From positions 21,072 to 85,071 of the forward strand of contig JBMNOE010000009.1 of NCBI GenBank assembly GCA_050942895.1: a stretch of 64,000 nucleotides of DNA, in the 5' to 3' direction. Both the position numbers and the translations under genes were made by a program. This stretch comes from JBNRMR01 sp050942895. Lineage in GTDB: Bacteria > Bacillota > Clostridia > Christensenellales > UBA1750. Below the pieces are notes generated by a model. It searched no databases. It was not told the DNA's origin and saw only the letters and a list, made by a program, of their open reading frames with translations. Shown one piece after another: positions 1-9,790 of the stretch; position 1 is the first letter of the stretch, and each line of letters opens with the position of its first letter.

Positions 1-1577
1 GCGAGGTTGAGCGGGTGCTGAAGATGGTGGACGGCGTTATATTGCTGGTGGACTCCTTTGAAGGGCCGATGCCCCAAACCCGCTTCGTGCTTTTAAAGGC
101 GCTGGAGCTGGGCCACAGGGCCATCGTAGTCATAAACAAGATAGACCGCCAGGACGCAAGGCCCAATGAGGTTATCGACGAAATTTTGGATCTTCTCATA
201 GACCTTGGCGCAGGAGAAAACCAGCTTGACTGCCCATTTTTATTCGCATCGGCCAGGCAGGGAACCGCTTCCTTTGACATGGATAAGCCGGGGGAGGATC
301 TTCGCCCTCTTTTCGATACCATACTAAAATATATTCCCGCTCCCAAGGGCGATCTTGAAGGCCCTGCCCAAGCGCTGATATCCGCCATCGACTACAACGA
401 TTATGTCGGTAGGATCGGCATAGGCCGCATCGAGCGCGGCAGCCTTTCAAAGGGAATGATGGCTGTAAGGGCCAATGCTCTGCGGGATGAATCGCCCCAG
501 CCTGAAAGGGTCAACACACTTTACATGTTCGACGGCCTGAGCCGAGTGGAGGTGCAGGAAGCGAAGGTGGGGGACATAATCGCCGTCTCCGGCTTTGCGG
601 AGCTGCACATAGGCGATACCCTCTGCCCGCCGGAGGCCGTGGAGCCTCTGCCCTTCGTCAGGATATCGGAGCCCACCATCGCCGTTACATTTAAAGTGAA
701 CGACAGCCCTTTGGCCGGCAAAGAAGGCAAATATGTCACCTCACGCCATCTTCGGGAAAGGCTTATGCGTGAAACCCTCACCGACGTCTCCCTTCGTGTG
801 GAGGATACCGATCAGACGGACTCCTTCAAGGTCAGCGGCAGGGGCGAGCTGCATATGTCGGTGCTTATTGAAAACATGCGCAGGCAGGGCTACGAGTTCG
901 CCGTTTCAAAGCCGGTGGTCTTAATGAAAGAAGAAAATGGCAAGCAGATGGAGCCTATCGAAAGAGTGCTGGTGGATGTGCCGTCCGCGGCCATGGGCGC
1001 CGTGATGGAATCCCTGGGTGAGCGCAGGGGCAAGGTGGAAAGCATGGTGGTGGGCGAGCGGACGCGGATAGAGTTCACCGTGCCCTCCCGGGGGCTTTTC
1101 GGCTACCGCAGCGAGTTTTTGACGCTGACACGGGGCGAGGGGATAATGTCTTCCGTCTTTGACAGCTACGAAAGATACCGGGGCGACATCGTCACCAGGG
1201 TTTCCGGCAGCATAGTCGCCTGGGAAGCGGGAACCGCCATGCGCTACGGCCTTTTCTACGCCCAGGACAGGGGAGAGCTTTTCGTTACCCCCGGCGAGGA
1301 GATATATGCAGGCATGGTGGTAGGCAAGAACTCCCGCAGCGATGATATGGACATAAATGTCTGCAAAGAAAAGCAGGTCACCAACATGCGCAACAGCGCC
1401 GGCGCCGAGGATGCGATGCGCCTGCAGCCCGTGCGGCCCATGACGCTGGAGTTCGCTCTGGATTTTATCGCCGATGACGAGCTGATCGAGGTGACGCCAA
1501 AGAGCATCCGCCTGCGCAAACGCCTTCTGGATATCCACGAGCGCCGCAAAGCCGCAAGGCCGAAGAAGGACTCCTAA
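1..1577 (+). CDS. typA: Ribosome-associated GTPase TypA/BipA (5' partial)
   Basis: TypA/BipA is a translational GTPase of the EF-G/LepA family that binds ribosomes and assists 50S assembly and stress adaptation. The frame is open from the first base, and the residues before the first possible start (EVERVLK) match the family, so the gene begins outside the window. About 524 residues are visible. The G1 and switch I region is missing. The G3-following segment MVDGVILLVDSFEGPMPQTR and the G4 motif NKID (near residue 45) are present, followed by EF-G-like domains and the TypA-specific C-terminal domain ending in a Lys/Arg-rich tail. A strong hairpin terminator follows at 1614. Identity is firm; only the N-terminus is unseen. 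Confidence 0.96.
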   Translation, partial: EVERVLKMVDGVILLVDSFEGPMPQTRFVLLKALELGHRAIVVINKIDRQDARPNEVIDEILDLLIDLGAGENQLDCPFLFASARQGTASFDMDKPGEDLRPLFDTILKYIPAPKGDLEGPAQALISAIDYNDYVGRIGIGRIERGSLSKGMMAVRANALRDESPQPERVNTLYMFDGLSRVEVQEAKVGDIIAVSGFAELHIGDTLCPPEAVEPLPFVRISEPTIAVTFKVNDSPLAGKEGKYVTSRHLRERLMRETLTDVSLRVEDTDQTDSFKVSGRGELHMSVLIENMRRQGYEFAVSKPVVLMKEENGKQMEPIERVLVDVPSAAMGAVMESLGERRGKVESMVVGERTRIEFTVPSRGLFGYRSEFLTLTRGEGIMSSVFDSYERYRGDIVTRVSGSIVAWEAGTAMRYGLFYAQDRGELFVTPGEEIYAGMVVGKNSRSDDMDINVCKEKQVTNMRNSAGAEDAMRLQPVRPMTLEFALDFIADDELIEVTPKSIRLRKRLLDIHERRKAARPKKDS

Positions 1578-1613
1578 CAATGGCTTAGGCGGAGAAGTAA
1601 AAATATAAAAAAT

Positions 1614-1662
1614 AAAAAAGCAGCGGCGCATCTTAGTTTTTTGCCGCTGCTTTTCTTTTTTT
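1614..1662 (+). terminator. Rho-independent terminator of typA
   Basis: An 8-bp stem GCAGCGGC (1620-1627) / GCCGCTGC (1643-1650) is flanked by an A-run and followed by TTTTC and more T residues. It lies 40 bp after the typA stop. The A-run on the left would let it work in both directions. From here to 1856 I see no gene. Confidence 0.85.
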
Positions 1663-1856
1663 CTCTTTCTTTTTACTTAAGGACTTAATAGGCTCAATCT
1701 GCGGGGCTTCCTTTTGAAGGCTTCATCCGGAATTCATCCGCAGCGGAGCCTTGCTTGATGTGCAAATGAAAACAGCAAAACAGATGCTTCTTCGCCTGAT
1801 CTTGCCTGTCGGGAGCGCTATCTCTCTTTTAATTTGGGTTTTGATATAGCTACACT

Positions 1857-1901
1857 AATAAAAATACTGTTTTAATTTATATGCCCTTGTATATAAACAG
1901 T
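1857..1901 (-). terminator. Terminator of the lepA-to-HIT operon
   Basis: On the minus strand a perfect 7-bp stem ACTGTTT/AAACAGT (plus coordinates 1866-1872 and 1895-1901), with extra A/T pairing inside, is followed by ATTTTTATT. It begins only 6 bp beyond the stop of the HIT gene, so it is the likely end of the leftward housekeeping transcript. Confidence 0.6.
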
Positions 1902-1907
1902 TGAAGC

Positions 1908-2258
1908 CTAAGGGTGCTGGCAGTTCAGGGGGCCCAAAACCTGCCCGCCCATGATATGTATGTGCAGGTGAAAGACCGTCTGGCCTCCGTCCTTGCCGAT
2001 ATTCGTCAAAACCCTATAGCCGCCTTCGTCAACGCCTGCAATGCGCGCGACCTTGGCCGCCGCCAGCATCAGATGACCCAGCAGCGTCTGCTCCGCCACC
2101 TGCGCCTGCGCAAGGCTCTCCACATGTTTTTTGGGCACCAGAACAATGTGAACCGGGGCTTGAGGCGCAATATCGGCAAACGCATAGCATATATCGTCCT
2201 CATAAACCTTCTGCGACGGAATTTCCCCCGCTATGATTTTGCAAAAAATGCAGTCCAT
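1908..2258 (-). CDS. HIT family (histidine triad) nucleotide-binding protein
   Basis: Small cytosolic purine nucleotide phosphoramidase/hydrolase of the HINT branch. The protein is 116 residues, the usual length. The N-terminus MDCIFCKIIAGEIPS carries the CxxC pair typical of bacterial HINT proteins, and the triad HLHIHIMGG sits near residue 100. The start at 2258 follows an AAGGGATG ribosome site. It is the last gene of the leftward operon, 30 bp after mtaB, and is followed by a terminator at 1857-1901. The physiological substrate cannot be told from sequence. Confidence 0.93.
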   Translation of the reverse strand: MDCIFCKIIAGEIPSQKVYEDDICYAFADIAPQAPVHIVLVPKKHVESLAQAQVAEQTLLGHLMLAAAKVARIAGVDEGGYRVLTNIGKDGGQTVFHLHIHIMGGQVLGPLNCQHP

Positions 2259-2288
2259 AATATCATCCCTTCATTTTAAAAACTTTTT

Positions 2289-3587
2289 CTATAATAATTC
2301 GCCAATAATAACTCCGCCCTTTATCTCTTTCGCCGCGAAGCCGATAATTTCGCCGATGGGAGCGTTTTTTGCCTCGCATCTTAAATAATGCTGGCAATAG
2401 CCTCGGGCCAGTTCGCCCCTTTGCTCTTCGAAGATTACCTCCAGCCTTTGCCCCAGCTTGCTTTGCATGAAGCTTTCGGCCGCTTCCCCCGCCGCCTTTA
2501 TGACCTGTCCGGCCCGTTGCTGACGAATATGCACCGGTAGCTGCCCGGCCATCGCCGCCGCCGGGGTGCCGCTGCGCTCAGAATAGGGAAATGCATGAAC
2601 CCGGGCAAAGCCGATTTCCTTTATAAAAGAAAGGGTTTCCTCAAACTCGTCCTGGGTTTCCCCGGGAAAGCCGGCGATTATGTCCGTGGTTATGGCGCAG
2701 CCGGGGAAATGCCTGCGAAGATCTTCAACCGATTGCCTGTATATGTCGGTGGTGTATCTTCGCTTCATCCTACCAAGAACGCCGTCGCTTCCGGACTGCA
2801 GCGACAAATGAAACTGGGGGCAAAGCTTCTTTTCAAGGTCTTTTTTTATTATGCTTTGGCAAAACTCCCCGTAATGTCCACCCGGCTCAAGGGAACCAAG
2901 GCGCAGCCGCGACTTTTCCCCCGCGCTTTCAAGTGCGGCGATAACCGCATCGGTCATCGTAAGGCCGCTGTCCAGCCCGTATGAGTTAAGGTGAATGCCC
3001 GTCAGCACTATTTCCGAAAAGCCCTTTTCACACAGCCTTTTCACTTCGCTGCGGATGGAGTCGATGCCTCTGGACCGCACCGGCCCCCGCGCAAGGGGGA
3101 TGGCGCAGTATGAGCAGCGGTTCTTGCAGCCCTCCTGAATCTTTAGTATGGCCCTCGTCCTGCCTTCGGCGGAGTCCACCTGAACGTTTTCAAACTCGGC
3201 GTCCTCCAACCCCTCCACAGCGATTACAGTTTCCCCCGACATAACCGCCTTTTCCAGGGCCAAAGCCACGCCCTCGCGCCGCTTTGTGCCCATCACCAGC
3301 CTCACATTGGCCATTTGCGCCACTTCCTGGGCCTCTCTTTGGGCAAGGCAGCCCGCCGCTATTATCGAAACATCCGGGTTTTCCCGGGCGCAGCGGCGTA
3401 TTGTCTTTAGGGATTTGTTATCGCCCGTGCCGGTGACCGTGCATGTATTGACGATAACCACATCGGTTTTTTCCCCGAAGGGCAAAACATCATAGCCATG
3501 GCGGATAAATTCCTCCAGCATGGCGCTTGTATCATATTGGTTTACCTTGCAGCCAAGGGTGTACGCGCTGATTGTCTTCCTGTTCAT
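2289..3587 (-). CDS. mtaB: tRNA t6A37 methylthiotransferase MtaB
   Basis: Radical-SAM methylthiotransferase that converts t6A to ms2t6A at position 37 of ANN-decoding tRNAs. It has the three MiaB-family parts: an N-terminal UPF0004 domain with conserved Cys (TLGCKVNQYD, NTCTVT, AAGCLAQR), a central radical-SAM domain with the CxxxCxxC site GCKNRCSYCAIP, and a C-terminal TRAM-like region. The CKVNQ signature favours MtaB over MiaB or RimO. I chose the ATG at 3587; a GTG at 3608 would add 7 residues but has no ribosome site. It sits between rsmE and the HIT gene in an otherwise conserved Clostridial order. Confidence 0.93.
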   Translation of the reverse strand: MNRKTISAYTLGCKVNQYDTSAMLEEFIRHGYDVLPFGEKTDVVIVNTCTVTGTGDNKSLKTIRRCARENPDVSIIAAGCLAQREAQEVAQMANVRLVMGTKRREGVALALEKAVMSGETVIAVEGLEDAEFENVQVDSAEGRTRAILKIQEGCKNRCSYCAIPLARGPVRSRGIDSIRSEVKRLCEKGFSEIVLTGIHLNSYGLDSGLTMTDAVIAALESAGEKSRLRLGSLEPGGHYGEFCQSIIKKDLEKKLCPQFHLSLQSGSDGVLGRMKRRYTTDIYRQSVEDLRRHFPGCAITTDIIAGFPGETQDEFEETLSFIKEIGFARVHAFPYSERSGTPAAAMAGQLPVHIRQQRAGQVIKAAGEAAESFMQSKLGQRLEVIFEEQRGELARGYCQHYLRCEAKNAPIGEIIGFAAKEIKGGVIIGELL

Positions 3588-3633
3588 ATATCGCTTTTCT
3601 TCCTTCACAAGGGGCGTAAGTTAGTAGGATAAG

Positions 3634-4395
3634 TTAAATGGACCACTGGCCTTTAAGGCACATGAGCGCCGCAAGAGCGCCGATTGCCGCCGTCTCCGTG
3701 CGCAAAATCCTGCTGCCCATGGTGACGATGACCGCCCCCGCCTCTTTCAGCAGGGCGATTTCTACTTCCTCAATTCCGCCCTCAGGGCCTATGACAATGC
3801 CGATACTCGCGGCCCCGGGCCTGCTTTTCACCGCTTCGTCAAAGCTGATGCCGCCCTTTTCCCAAGGCGCCAGCAAAAGATCATGGTTTCTCATCATCTG
3901 CGCAGCCCTTTCTATGGGCATCGCTTCGTGCATCGTGGGAATCATAGACCGCCCGCTCTGCTTTGCGGCCTCCAGGGCGATCTTAGAAAGCCTGTCCAGC
4001 TTCTTTGCGCCGTCCGAAAGCTTAACATCGCAGCGAAGCATCTGCACCGGCACATAAGCAAAAAGGCCCAGCTCCGTGCACTTTTGCACCACCAGCTCCG
4101 CCTTCGCCGCCTTGGGCAACCCCTGATAGATCGTCACTAAAACTTCCGGCTCGTTGGAGGGTAGCCTCTCCTTTATCCGCACATGCGCTTCTTTTATCTC
4201 CCGCTGGCTGCCGTCAATACGCAAAATTTCCCCGAGAAACCTGCCGCCCCTGCCGTCTATAAGCTCGATCCCGTCGCCCTCTTTAAGGCGCAGCACCTTG
4301 ATATGGGCCGCTTCATCCCTTCCAAGCAGCGCCATTTCACCGTTTTCATAGCTTTTTTCGTCTTTATCGCTCTTGTCAACAAAAAACCTATGCAT
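3634..4395 (-). CDS. rsmE: 16S rRNA (uracil-1498-N3)-methyltransferase RsmE
   Basis: SPOUT-fold enzyme that methylates N3 of U1498 in 16S rRNA. The N-terminal PUA-like part begins MHRFFVDK, the usual family start. The C-terminal knot holds the SAM-binding motifs GPEGG and LRTETA (last 45 residues). The chosen start at 4395 gives 253 residues, the family length, and overlaps the end of prmA by 8 bp. A longer frame opening at 4464 would add 23 residues unlike the family and is rejected. Translationally coupled to prmA. Confidence 0.95.
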   Translation of the reverse strand: MHRFFVDKSDKDEKSYENGEMALLGRDEAAHIKVLRLKEGDGIELIDGRGGRFLGEILRIDGSQREIKEAHVRIKERLPSNEPEVLVTIYQGLPKAAKAELVVQKCTELGLFAYVPVQMLRCDVKLSDGAKKLDRLSKIALEAAKQSGRSMIPTMHEAMPIERAAQMMRNHDLLLAPWEKGGISFDEAVKSRPGAASIGIVIGPEGGIEEVEIALLKEAGAVIVTMGSRILRTETAAIGALAALMCLKGQWSI

Positions 4396-5365
4396 TTCGC
4401 CAGCACATGGCGACCCACTCGCCCTTCCTTCGCACATCCTCACAGATAAACCCCAGGCTTTCAAGAGCCCGGCTCACATCGTCTTCCCTGTCCTTGATTA
4501 TGCCGGAGCAGATCAGATGTCCGCCCTCTTTAAGCTTCTTCGGCACATCCGAAGCCAGCATTATTATCACATCCGACACGATATTGGCGAATATCAAATC
4601 GACCTTTTCGTCAGAGCTGCCGGAGAGCAAATCCCCCCGCATGACCACTATATTTTCTTCCATGCCGTTTTGCGCAACATTTTCCCTGGCGCAGTCCACC
4701 GCCATCAGGTCGATGTCTATGGCCCTTGCCCTCTTTGCGCCCAGCAAAATGGCGGCGATTGAAAGTATCGCAGTGCCGCAGCCCACATCGGTCACGATAT
4801 CGCCCTTTTTCACATACTTTTCAGCCAGCTCCAGGCACATGGAGGTGGTCTCGTGGGTGCCGGTGCCGAAAGCGCCCCCCGGATCCATGTGGATTATCAG
4901 ATCACCCTCCCTGGGCGCATAATCCTCCCATGAGGGCTTTATGACCAGCCTTTCGCCGACAGGCGTCGGCTTGTAGAACTTCTTCCAGCAGTTGACCCAG
5001 TCATTTTCGCCAATCTCATTGCTGCTGACGGAAAGAGCCCCCAGATCAATTCCCTCTATCTCCAGCCCCTTCAGCTCAGAAAGCTTTTTGTTTAAGGCGC
5101 TTAAATTATCGGCAAAGGAAGCGTCCTGACGGAAATAGCCTGTAACCTGCGCCCCCTCGCCCAGCCCATCGTATACGCAGGGATCGATCATATCCCAATA
5201 GCCGTCGGGCCTTTGGGCTGAGTCTATATCCGCCCGGTCGGATATAGATGCGCCGTAGCTGCCGCAATCCACCAGCGCCTGTGCGACTATCTCCGCGCCC
5301 TGGCTGGTGGTTGAAACCGTTAACTCCGTCCATCTCATATTGCTTTGATCCATCTTGTCTCCCAT
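4388..5365 (-). CDS. prmA: Ribosomal protein L11 methyltransferase PrmA
   Basis: Class I SAM-dependent methyltransferase that trimethylates ribosomal protein L11. Visible motifs are the N-terminal PrmA domain (MRWTELTVST), the GAFGTGTHETT stretch before motif I, motif I DVGCGTAILSIAA, and the post-motif NIVSDVI. About 325 residues. The ATG at 5365 has an upstream AAAGGTG; ATG 5338 is also possible, since the alignable protein begins there, while 5413 is less likely. The start lies inside the end of dnaJ, so the genes are coupled. This prmA-rsmE pair next to dnaJ is a common Firmicute arrangement. Confidence 0.94.
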   Translation of the reverse strand: MGDKMDQSNMRWTELTVSTTSQGAEIVAQALVDCGSYGASISDRADIDSAQRPDGYWDMIDPCVYDGLGEGAQVTGYFRQDASFADNLSALNKKLSELKGLEIEGIDLGALSVSSNEIGENDWVNCWKKFYKPTPVGERLVIKPSWEDYAPREGDLIIHMDPGGAFGTGTHETTSMCLELAEKYVKKGDIVTDVGCGTAILSIAAILLGAKRARAIDIDLMAVDCARENVAQNGMEENIVVMRGDLLSGSSDEKVDLIFANIVSDVIIMLASDVPKKLKEGGHLICSGIIKDREDDVSRALESLGFICEDVRRKGEWVAMCWRNA

Positions 5366-5379
5366 CTTCAGCGCACCTT

Positions 5380-6549
5380 TCAGCGGCCTATGGATTCGCG
5401 CATCCTGTCCCAAAGGGATTTGCGCTCCTCACCCATGGCCTCGTCATATGCCCTTAGCAGATCTTTTTGCTTTCCCGTGAGCTTTTTGGGGATGTTTATA
5501 ACAACCTTTGCGTAAAGGTCGCCCTTCTGGGAGGGATTGTTCACATTTGGCATACCCTCGTTCCTAAGGCGTATTATTGTGCCGGGCTGTGTCGCCTCGG
5601 ATATGTTGTGCTTGGCAAGGCCGTCCAAAGTTGGCACTTCGATCTCTCCGCCTAAAACCGCCTTTGAATATGGCACAGCCACATCGCAGTGGAGATTATT
5701 GCCCTGGCGCTTGAATGTCTTGTGGGGCTTCACCGTAATATATATCAGCAGATCGCCCTTGGGCCCGCCCTTTCTGCCGTGATCGCCCTGACCTCTGAGT
5801 GTCATCACCTGGCCGTCATCAATGCCGGCTGGAACCTTCACCTCTATCCTGCGGTTTTTCCTCACCCTGCCCTGACCATGACAGTTTTCACAGGGGTTTT
5901 CGATGACAGTGCCCTCGCCCCTGCAGGTTTCGCAGGTTCTGGTGGTGGCCATCTGCCCCAGAATGGTGTTTTGCACCGTGCGCACCTGCCCGGAGCCGCC
6001 GCAGGTGGGGCAGGTTTTCGCTTGAGCGCCCCCTGCCGCGCCGGAGCCGGCGCAGACATCACAGGTTTCCGCCCTGGCGATCGACACCGTCCTTGTGACG
6101 CCGGTGGCTGATTCCACAAAAGAAATGCTCATTTCATGGCGCAAATCGGACCCTCGCTGAGGCCCTGCGCTTCTGGGCCTGCCGCCCTGAGGTGAGCCGC
6201 CAAAGAACTGATCGAATATGTCGCCCATATCGAAGCCGAAGCCGCCGCCACCGCCGCCGCCAAAGCCACCGAAGCCGCCACCGCCGCCGAAGCCGCCACC
6301 GCCGCCGAAGCCGCCTGCGCCCATTGGGCCGTCGTGTCCATAGCGATCATAAGCAGCCCGCTTTTGATCATCGCTTAAAACCTCGTAGGCCTCATTCACT
6401 TCCTTGAACTTTTGCTCGGCCTGGCTGTCGCCCTGGTTCACGTCAGGGTGATACTGCTTCGCCTTTTGTCTGAAGGCTTTTTTTATCTCGTCTTCGCCTG
6501 CGTTTTTGGAAACGCCCAGCACCTCATAATAATCTCTTTTATCAGCCAC
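5380..6549 (-). CDS. dnaJ: Chaperone protein DnaJ (Hsp40)
   Basis: Type I J-protein co-chaperone for DnaK, 389 residues. In order: J domain with the HPD motif (residues 1-70), a glycine/phenylalanine-rich stretch (about 73-115) made of near-identical GFGGGGG repeats, four zinc-finger repeats ([32 protein letters not shown]), and the C-terminal substrate domains. Translation starts at a GTG behind AGAGGTG. In related genomes hrcA, grpE and dnaK usually precede dnaJ between it and hemW; here hemW ends 92 bp upstream and dnaJ has its own sigma-A promoter (6617-6645). No CIRCE heat-shock operator is visible. Confidence 0.97.
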   Translation of the reverse strand: MADKRDYYEVLGVSKNAGEDEIKKAFRQKAKQYHPDVNQGDSQAEQKFKEVNEAYEVLSDDQKRAAYDRYGHDGPMGAGGFGGGGGFGGGGGFGGFGGGGGGGFGFDMGDIFDQFFGGSPQGGRPRSAGPQRGSDLRHEMSISFVESATGVTRTVSIARAETCDVCAGSGAAGGAQAKTCPTCGGSGQVRTVQNTILGQMATTRTCETCRGEGTVIENPCENCHGQGRVRKNRRIEVKVPAGIDDGQVMTLRGQGDHGRKGGPKGDLLIYITVKPHKTFKRQGNNLHCDVAVPYSKAVLGGEIEVPTLDGLAKHNISEATQPGTIIRLRNEGMPNVNNPSQKGDLYAKVVINIPKKLTGKQKDLLRAYDEAMGEERKSLWDRMRESIGR

Positions 6550-6616
6550 TTACAACACCTCTTATTTCGCTTAAAGCCTGGATTTAGGCCGCAAAAAAGC
6601 AAAACATATTCCTTCT

Positions 6617-6645
6617 ATTTTATATTCTATACCTTTTGCTGTCAA
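6617..6645 (-). promoter_or_regulatory. Sigma-A promoter of dnaJ-prmA-rsmE-mtaB
   Basis: Minus-strand -35 TTGACA (6640-6645), 17-nt spacer, -10 TAAAAT (6617-6622). The -35 overlaps the end of hemW. No inverted repeat resembling CIRCE lies near it, so HrcA control is not indicated. Confidence 0.65.
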
Positions 6646-7754
6646 CCTTCCAGCAGAAAGAGTATCACGCTGTTTAAAACTTCAAAACCACGCCGGCTGG
6701 GCATATACCGCCCCTCCCGCCCTATGAGCAGCCCTCTTTCGGCCAGCTTTTGCGCCCTATTAAGCTGCTCTGCTGAAAAAACGCTTTTGTGCAGACCCTT
6801 TGAAAGGCGCATCCCAAGCATTATCGTTTCCGCAAGGGCATCATCCACTGAAATTATATTGACTTCGCCCACGGTTTTGCCCGAAAGATATTCCTCCGGC
6901 GAGGACGTATTGGCGATTCTCTTGCCTTCATCCCTTAAAAACGAATGGGCTGAAATGCCAAGGCCCAGATAATCCCCCCTGAGCCAATAGTTCATATTAT
7001 GCAGGCATTCGCGGCCCGGCTTCGCAAAATTGCTTACCTCATAGCGCAAAAAGCCCCGCTGCTCCAAATGCTGCGCCGCAGCCGCCATCATGTCGCTGCA
7101 AGCATCGTCATCAGGCAGCGCGATTTCACCCCTGCCGGCCATCCGCTCAAGGGGCGTGTTTTCCTCCAACTGGAGCTGATAGCATGATATATGCTCTGCC
7201 CCCAGATCGGCCGCCCTGTCTATGCTCCTTATCAGGCTTTCTTCCCTCTGGCCGGGAAGGCAGCAGATCAAATCCGCGCTGATGTTTTCAAAGCCCGCCT
7301 TATTGGCGGTATCGAACGCTCCGGCCGCCGCCTTTGAATCATGCGCACGCCCGATGGCGGCAAGCTCCTCGTCGCAAAAGCTCTGCACGCCGATAGAAAT
7401 CCGGTTTATTCCAAGCCCCAGCCACTGCCGCGCCTTGTCAAGTGTGATGCTTTCAGGGTTCGCCTCTATTGTTATTTCAGCCTTCTGCCTTAGGGCAAAG
7501 CTATCTGAAATGGCCTGCATGAGCACCGCTATTTGCTCTTTTTCAAGCAGTGACGGCGTTCCCCCGCCAAAAAAGATGGTATCTACAGCCTTTCCTTCAA
7601 GCTCTCCCTTCCGAGCGGCCATCTCCGTTAAAAGGGCGCTTATGTATTCCTCAGCGTTCAGGAAAGCGCCCTCCCCGCAGATAGGAAAGGAAACGAAATC
7701 GCAGTAAAGGCATTTCTTTCTGCAAAAGGGTATGTGGATGTATATGCCCGTCAT
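6642..7754 (-). CDS. hemW: Radical SAM heme chaperone HemW
   Basis: HemN-like radical-SAM protein that binds heme and is thought to deliver it to client proteins. The cluster site near residue 11 is CRKKCLYCDF. The residue after the third Cys-containing motif is Phe rather than the fourth Cys of true coproporphyrinogen dehydrogenase HemN, which supports HemW. FFGGGTPS, the radical-SAM glycine motif, is also present. 370 residues, normal length, with the HemN C-terminal domain. It starts 12 bp after lepA on the same strand, as in many Firmicutes. Confidence 0.92.
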   Translation of the reverse strand: MTGIYIHIPFCRKKCLYCDFVSFPICGEGAFLNAEEYISALLTEMAARKGELEGKAVDTIFFGGGTPSLLEKEQIAVLMQAISDSFALRQKAEITIEANPESITLDKARQWLGLGINRISIGVQSFCDEELAAIGRAHDSKAAAGAFDTANKAGFENISADLICCLPGQREESLIRSIDRAADLGAEHISCYQLQLEENTPLERMAGRGEIALPDDDACSDMMAAAAQHLEQRGFLRYEVSNFAKPGRECLHNMNYWLRGDYLGLGISAHSFLRDEGKRIANTSSPEEYLSGKTVGEVNIISVDDALAETIMLGMRLSKGLHKSVFSAEQLNRAQKLAERGLLIGREGRYMPSRRGFEVLNSVILFLLEG

Positions 7755-7766
7755 GCTTCTGCCCTG

Positions 7767-9566
7767 TCAATCCGCTTTTAACACGGATATGAACGCCTCG
7801 GAGGGCACCGACACCGATCCCACCTGTCTCATGCGCTTTTTGCCTTCCTTCTGCTTTTCAAGCAGCTTTTTCTTTCGGCTGATATCCCCGCCGTAGCACT
7901 TGGCTAAAACGTCCTTGCGCATGGCCCTCACCGTTTCCCGGGCGATTATCTTTCCGCCGGTGCAGGCCTGTATCGGTATTTCGAACATCTGCCGGGGGAT
8001 TACATCCTTTAGCTTTTCGGCTATCGCCCTTCCCCGCCCGTAGGCTTTGTCCCTGTGGATGATTAACGAAAGGGCGTCGCAGCTCTCGCCGTTTAAAAGT
8101 ATCTCCAGCTTCACAAGGTTTGACGGCCTGTAGCCCATCAGCTCATATTCAAATGAGGCGTAGCCCTTTGTGCAGCTCTTCATCCTGTCAAAAAAGTCGT
8201 ATATGATTTCACCCAGGGGCATTTCGTAGAGTATCTGCACACGGGTTTCATCCAGATAGTTAAGCTCCCTGTACACCCCCCGCTTTTCCTGGCAAAGCTC
8301 CATTATGGCACCCACATATTGAACCGGCGAAAGTATCCTGGTCTCCACGAAGGGCTCCTCCATTGACTCGATGTTCGAAGGGTCGGGCATGTTGGTGGGG
8401 TTGTCAATCCAAAGCACGCTGCCGTCGGTCATGTTCATCTTATATATGACGCTGGGGGCGGTTGTCACCAGGTCCAGGTCGAACTCCCTTTCAAGGCGCT
8501 CCTGGGTCACCTCCATGTGCAGCAGACCCAAAAAACCGCAGCGGAAGCCCGCGCCCAATGCAACAGAGTATTCCGGCTCGATTGATATGGCGGCGTCATT
8601 CAGCTTAAGCCGCTCCAATGAATCCCTAAGATCCTCGTAGTTGGCGCCGTCGGCGGGGTAAATGCCGCAAAACACCATGGGCTGCACTTCTTTGTAGCCC
8701 GGCAGCGGCTCCTTGCAGGGGTTTTCGCTGTTTGTGATGGTGTCGCCCACCCTTGTGTCGCCCACATCCTTTATGGAAGCGACGATATAGCCCACATCAC
8801 CGGCGGAAAGGCTGTCAATCTGCACCAGCGAAGGCGAGAAGACGCCCACCTCGGTCACATCGAACTTGGCGCCCGTTGACATCATCAATATGGGCGTGCC
8901 CTTTTTAACGGTGCCGTTTACAATGCGCACAAATGAAATCGCACCCTTGTAGTTGTCATAGAAGCAGTCGAATATCAGCGCCTGAAGAGGAGCCTGATCA
9001 TCTCCCTTGGGGGGCGGCACATCTCTTACCACCTTTTCCAGAACATCCTCGATTCCTATGCCCACCTTCGCGGATATGAGGGGCGCATCCTGGGCCTCTA
9101 TGCCCACGATGTTCTCAATCTCCTCCTTCACATGTTCCGGCTGGGCGCTGGGAAGGTCTATCTTGTTTATAACGGGGATTATCTCCAGATTGTTATCCGC
9201 CGCCAGATAGACGTTCGCCAGAGTTTGTGCCTCTATGCCCTGGGACGCATCCACCACCAGAACCGCACCCTCACAGGCGGCCAAAGATCTGGACACCTCG
9301 TATGTGAAGTCCACATGGCCGGGGGTGTCTATGAGGTTCAGTATGTATTCGTTTCCATCCTGAGCCTTGTAGACCATCTTCACCGGATGGGCCTTTATGG
9401 TGATGCCGCGTTCACGCTCCAGATCCATGGAGTCCAGAATCTGCTCTTGCATGTCGCGTATGGCGACAACGCCTGTTTTTTCCAGCAGGCGGTCAGCAAG
9501 GGTGGATTTACCATGGTCAATATGCGCGATTATGCAAAAATTTCTTATGTTGTCAAGATTTTTCAA
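7767..9566 (-). CDS. lepA: Elongation factor 4 (LepA)
   Basis: Translational GTPase that can back-translocate stalled ribosomes. 599 residues, full length. G1 [10 protein letters not shown] lies near residue 14, G3 DTPGHVDF near 83 and G4 NKIDLP near 136. EF-G-like domains and the LepA-specific C-terminal domain ([17 protein letters not shown]) follow. The start is TTG at 9566 with a GGAGGG ribosome site; residues [16 protein letters not shown] match the family directly. A sigma-A promoter is visible upstream at 9607-9635. First gene of the leftward operon. Confidence 0.98.
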   Translation of the reverse strand: MKNLDNIRNFCIIAHIDHGKSTLADRLLEKTGVVAIRDMQEQILDSMDLERERGITIKAHPVKMVYKAQDGNEYILNLIDTPGHVDFTYEVSRSLAACEGAVLVVDASQGIEAQTLANVYLAADNNLEIIPVINKIDLPSAQPEHVKEEIENIVGIEAQDAPLISAKVGIGIEDVLEKVVRDVPPPKGDDQAPLQALIFDCFYDNYKGAISFVRIVNGTVKKGTPILMMSTGAKFDVTEVGVFSPSLVQIDSLSAGDVGYIVASIKDVGDTRVGDTITNSENPCKEPLPGYKEVQPMVFCGIYPADGANYEDLRDSLERLKLNDAAISIEPEYSVALGAGFRCGFLGLLHMEVTQERLEREFDLDLVTTAPSVIYKMNMTDGSVLWIDNPTNMPDPSNIESMEEPFVETRILSPVQYVGAIMELCQEKRGVYRELNYLDETRVQILYEMPLGEIIYDFFDRMKSCTKGYASFEYELMGYRPSNLVKLEILLNGESCDALSLIIHRDKAYGRGRAIAEKLKDVIPRQMFEIPIQACTGGKIIARETVRAMRKDVLAKCYGGDISRKKKLLEKQKEGKKRMRQVGSVSVPSEAFISVLKAD

Positions 9567-9606
9567 TAAGTTCCCTCCGTGTCTATGCGCACAAATATTC
9601 TATTTT

Positions 9607-9635
9607 ATAATAGCGCAAAAACCCCGAGAAATCAA
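9607..9635 (-). promoter_or_regulatory. Sigma-A promoter of lepA
   Basis: Minus-strand -35 TTGATT (9630-9635), 17-nt spacer, -10 TATTAT (9607-9612), about 40 bp before the lepA start. From 9636 to 9790 I see no gene. Confidence 0.5.
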
Positions 9636-9790
9636 TCCCCCCGCGCACAGCCAATAAAGAGCATTTCCCATCAAACCGCCTTCCGTCAGCTTTTTATTCC
9701 GCGCTTTTCTTTTATCATATTTTATCTTTTGCAGGCGCCCGGCTCTCTCCCCGGCTATTCCTGTGACTTTTCCCCGTATTTGTCATCTTT

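Noticed and set aside
921..1631. Long open frame on the minus strand across typA (236 codons)
   Set aside because: Antisense to a conserved GTPase gene; low complexity typical of GC-rich antisense, no ribosome site, no family.
6550..6660. CIRCE heat-shock operator near dnaJ
   Set aside because: No TTAGCACTC-N9-GAGTGCTAA or close variant is visible.
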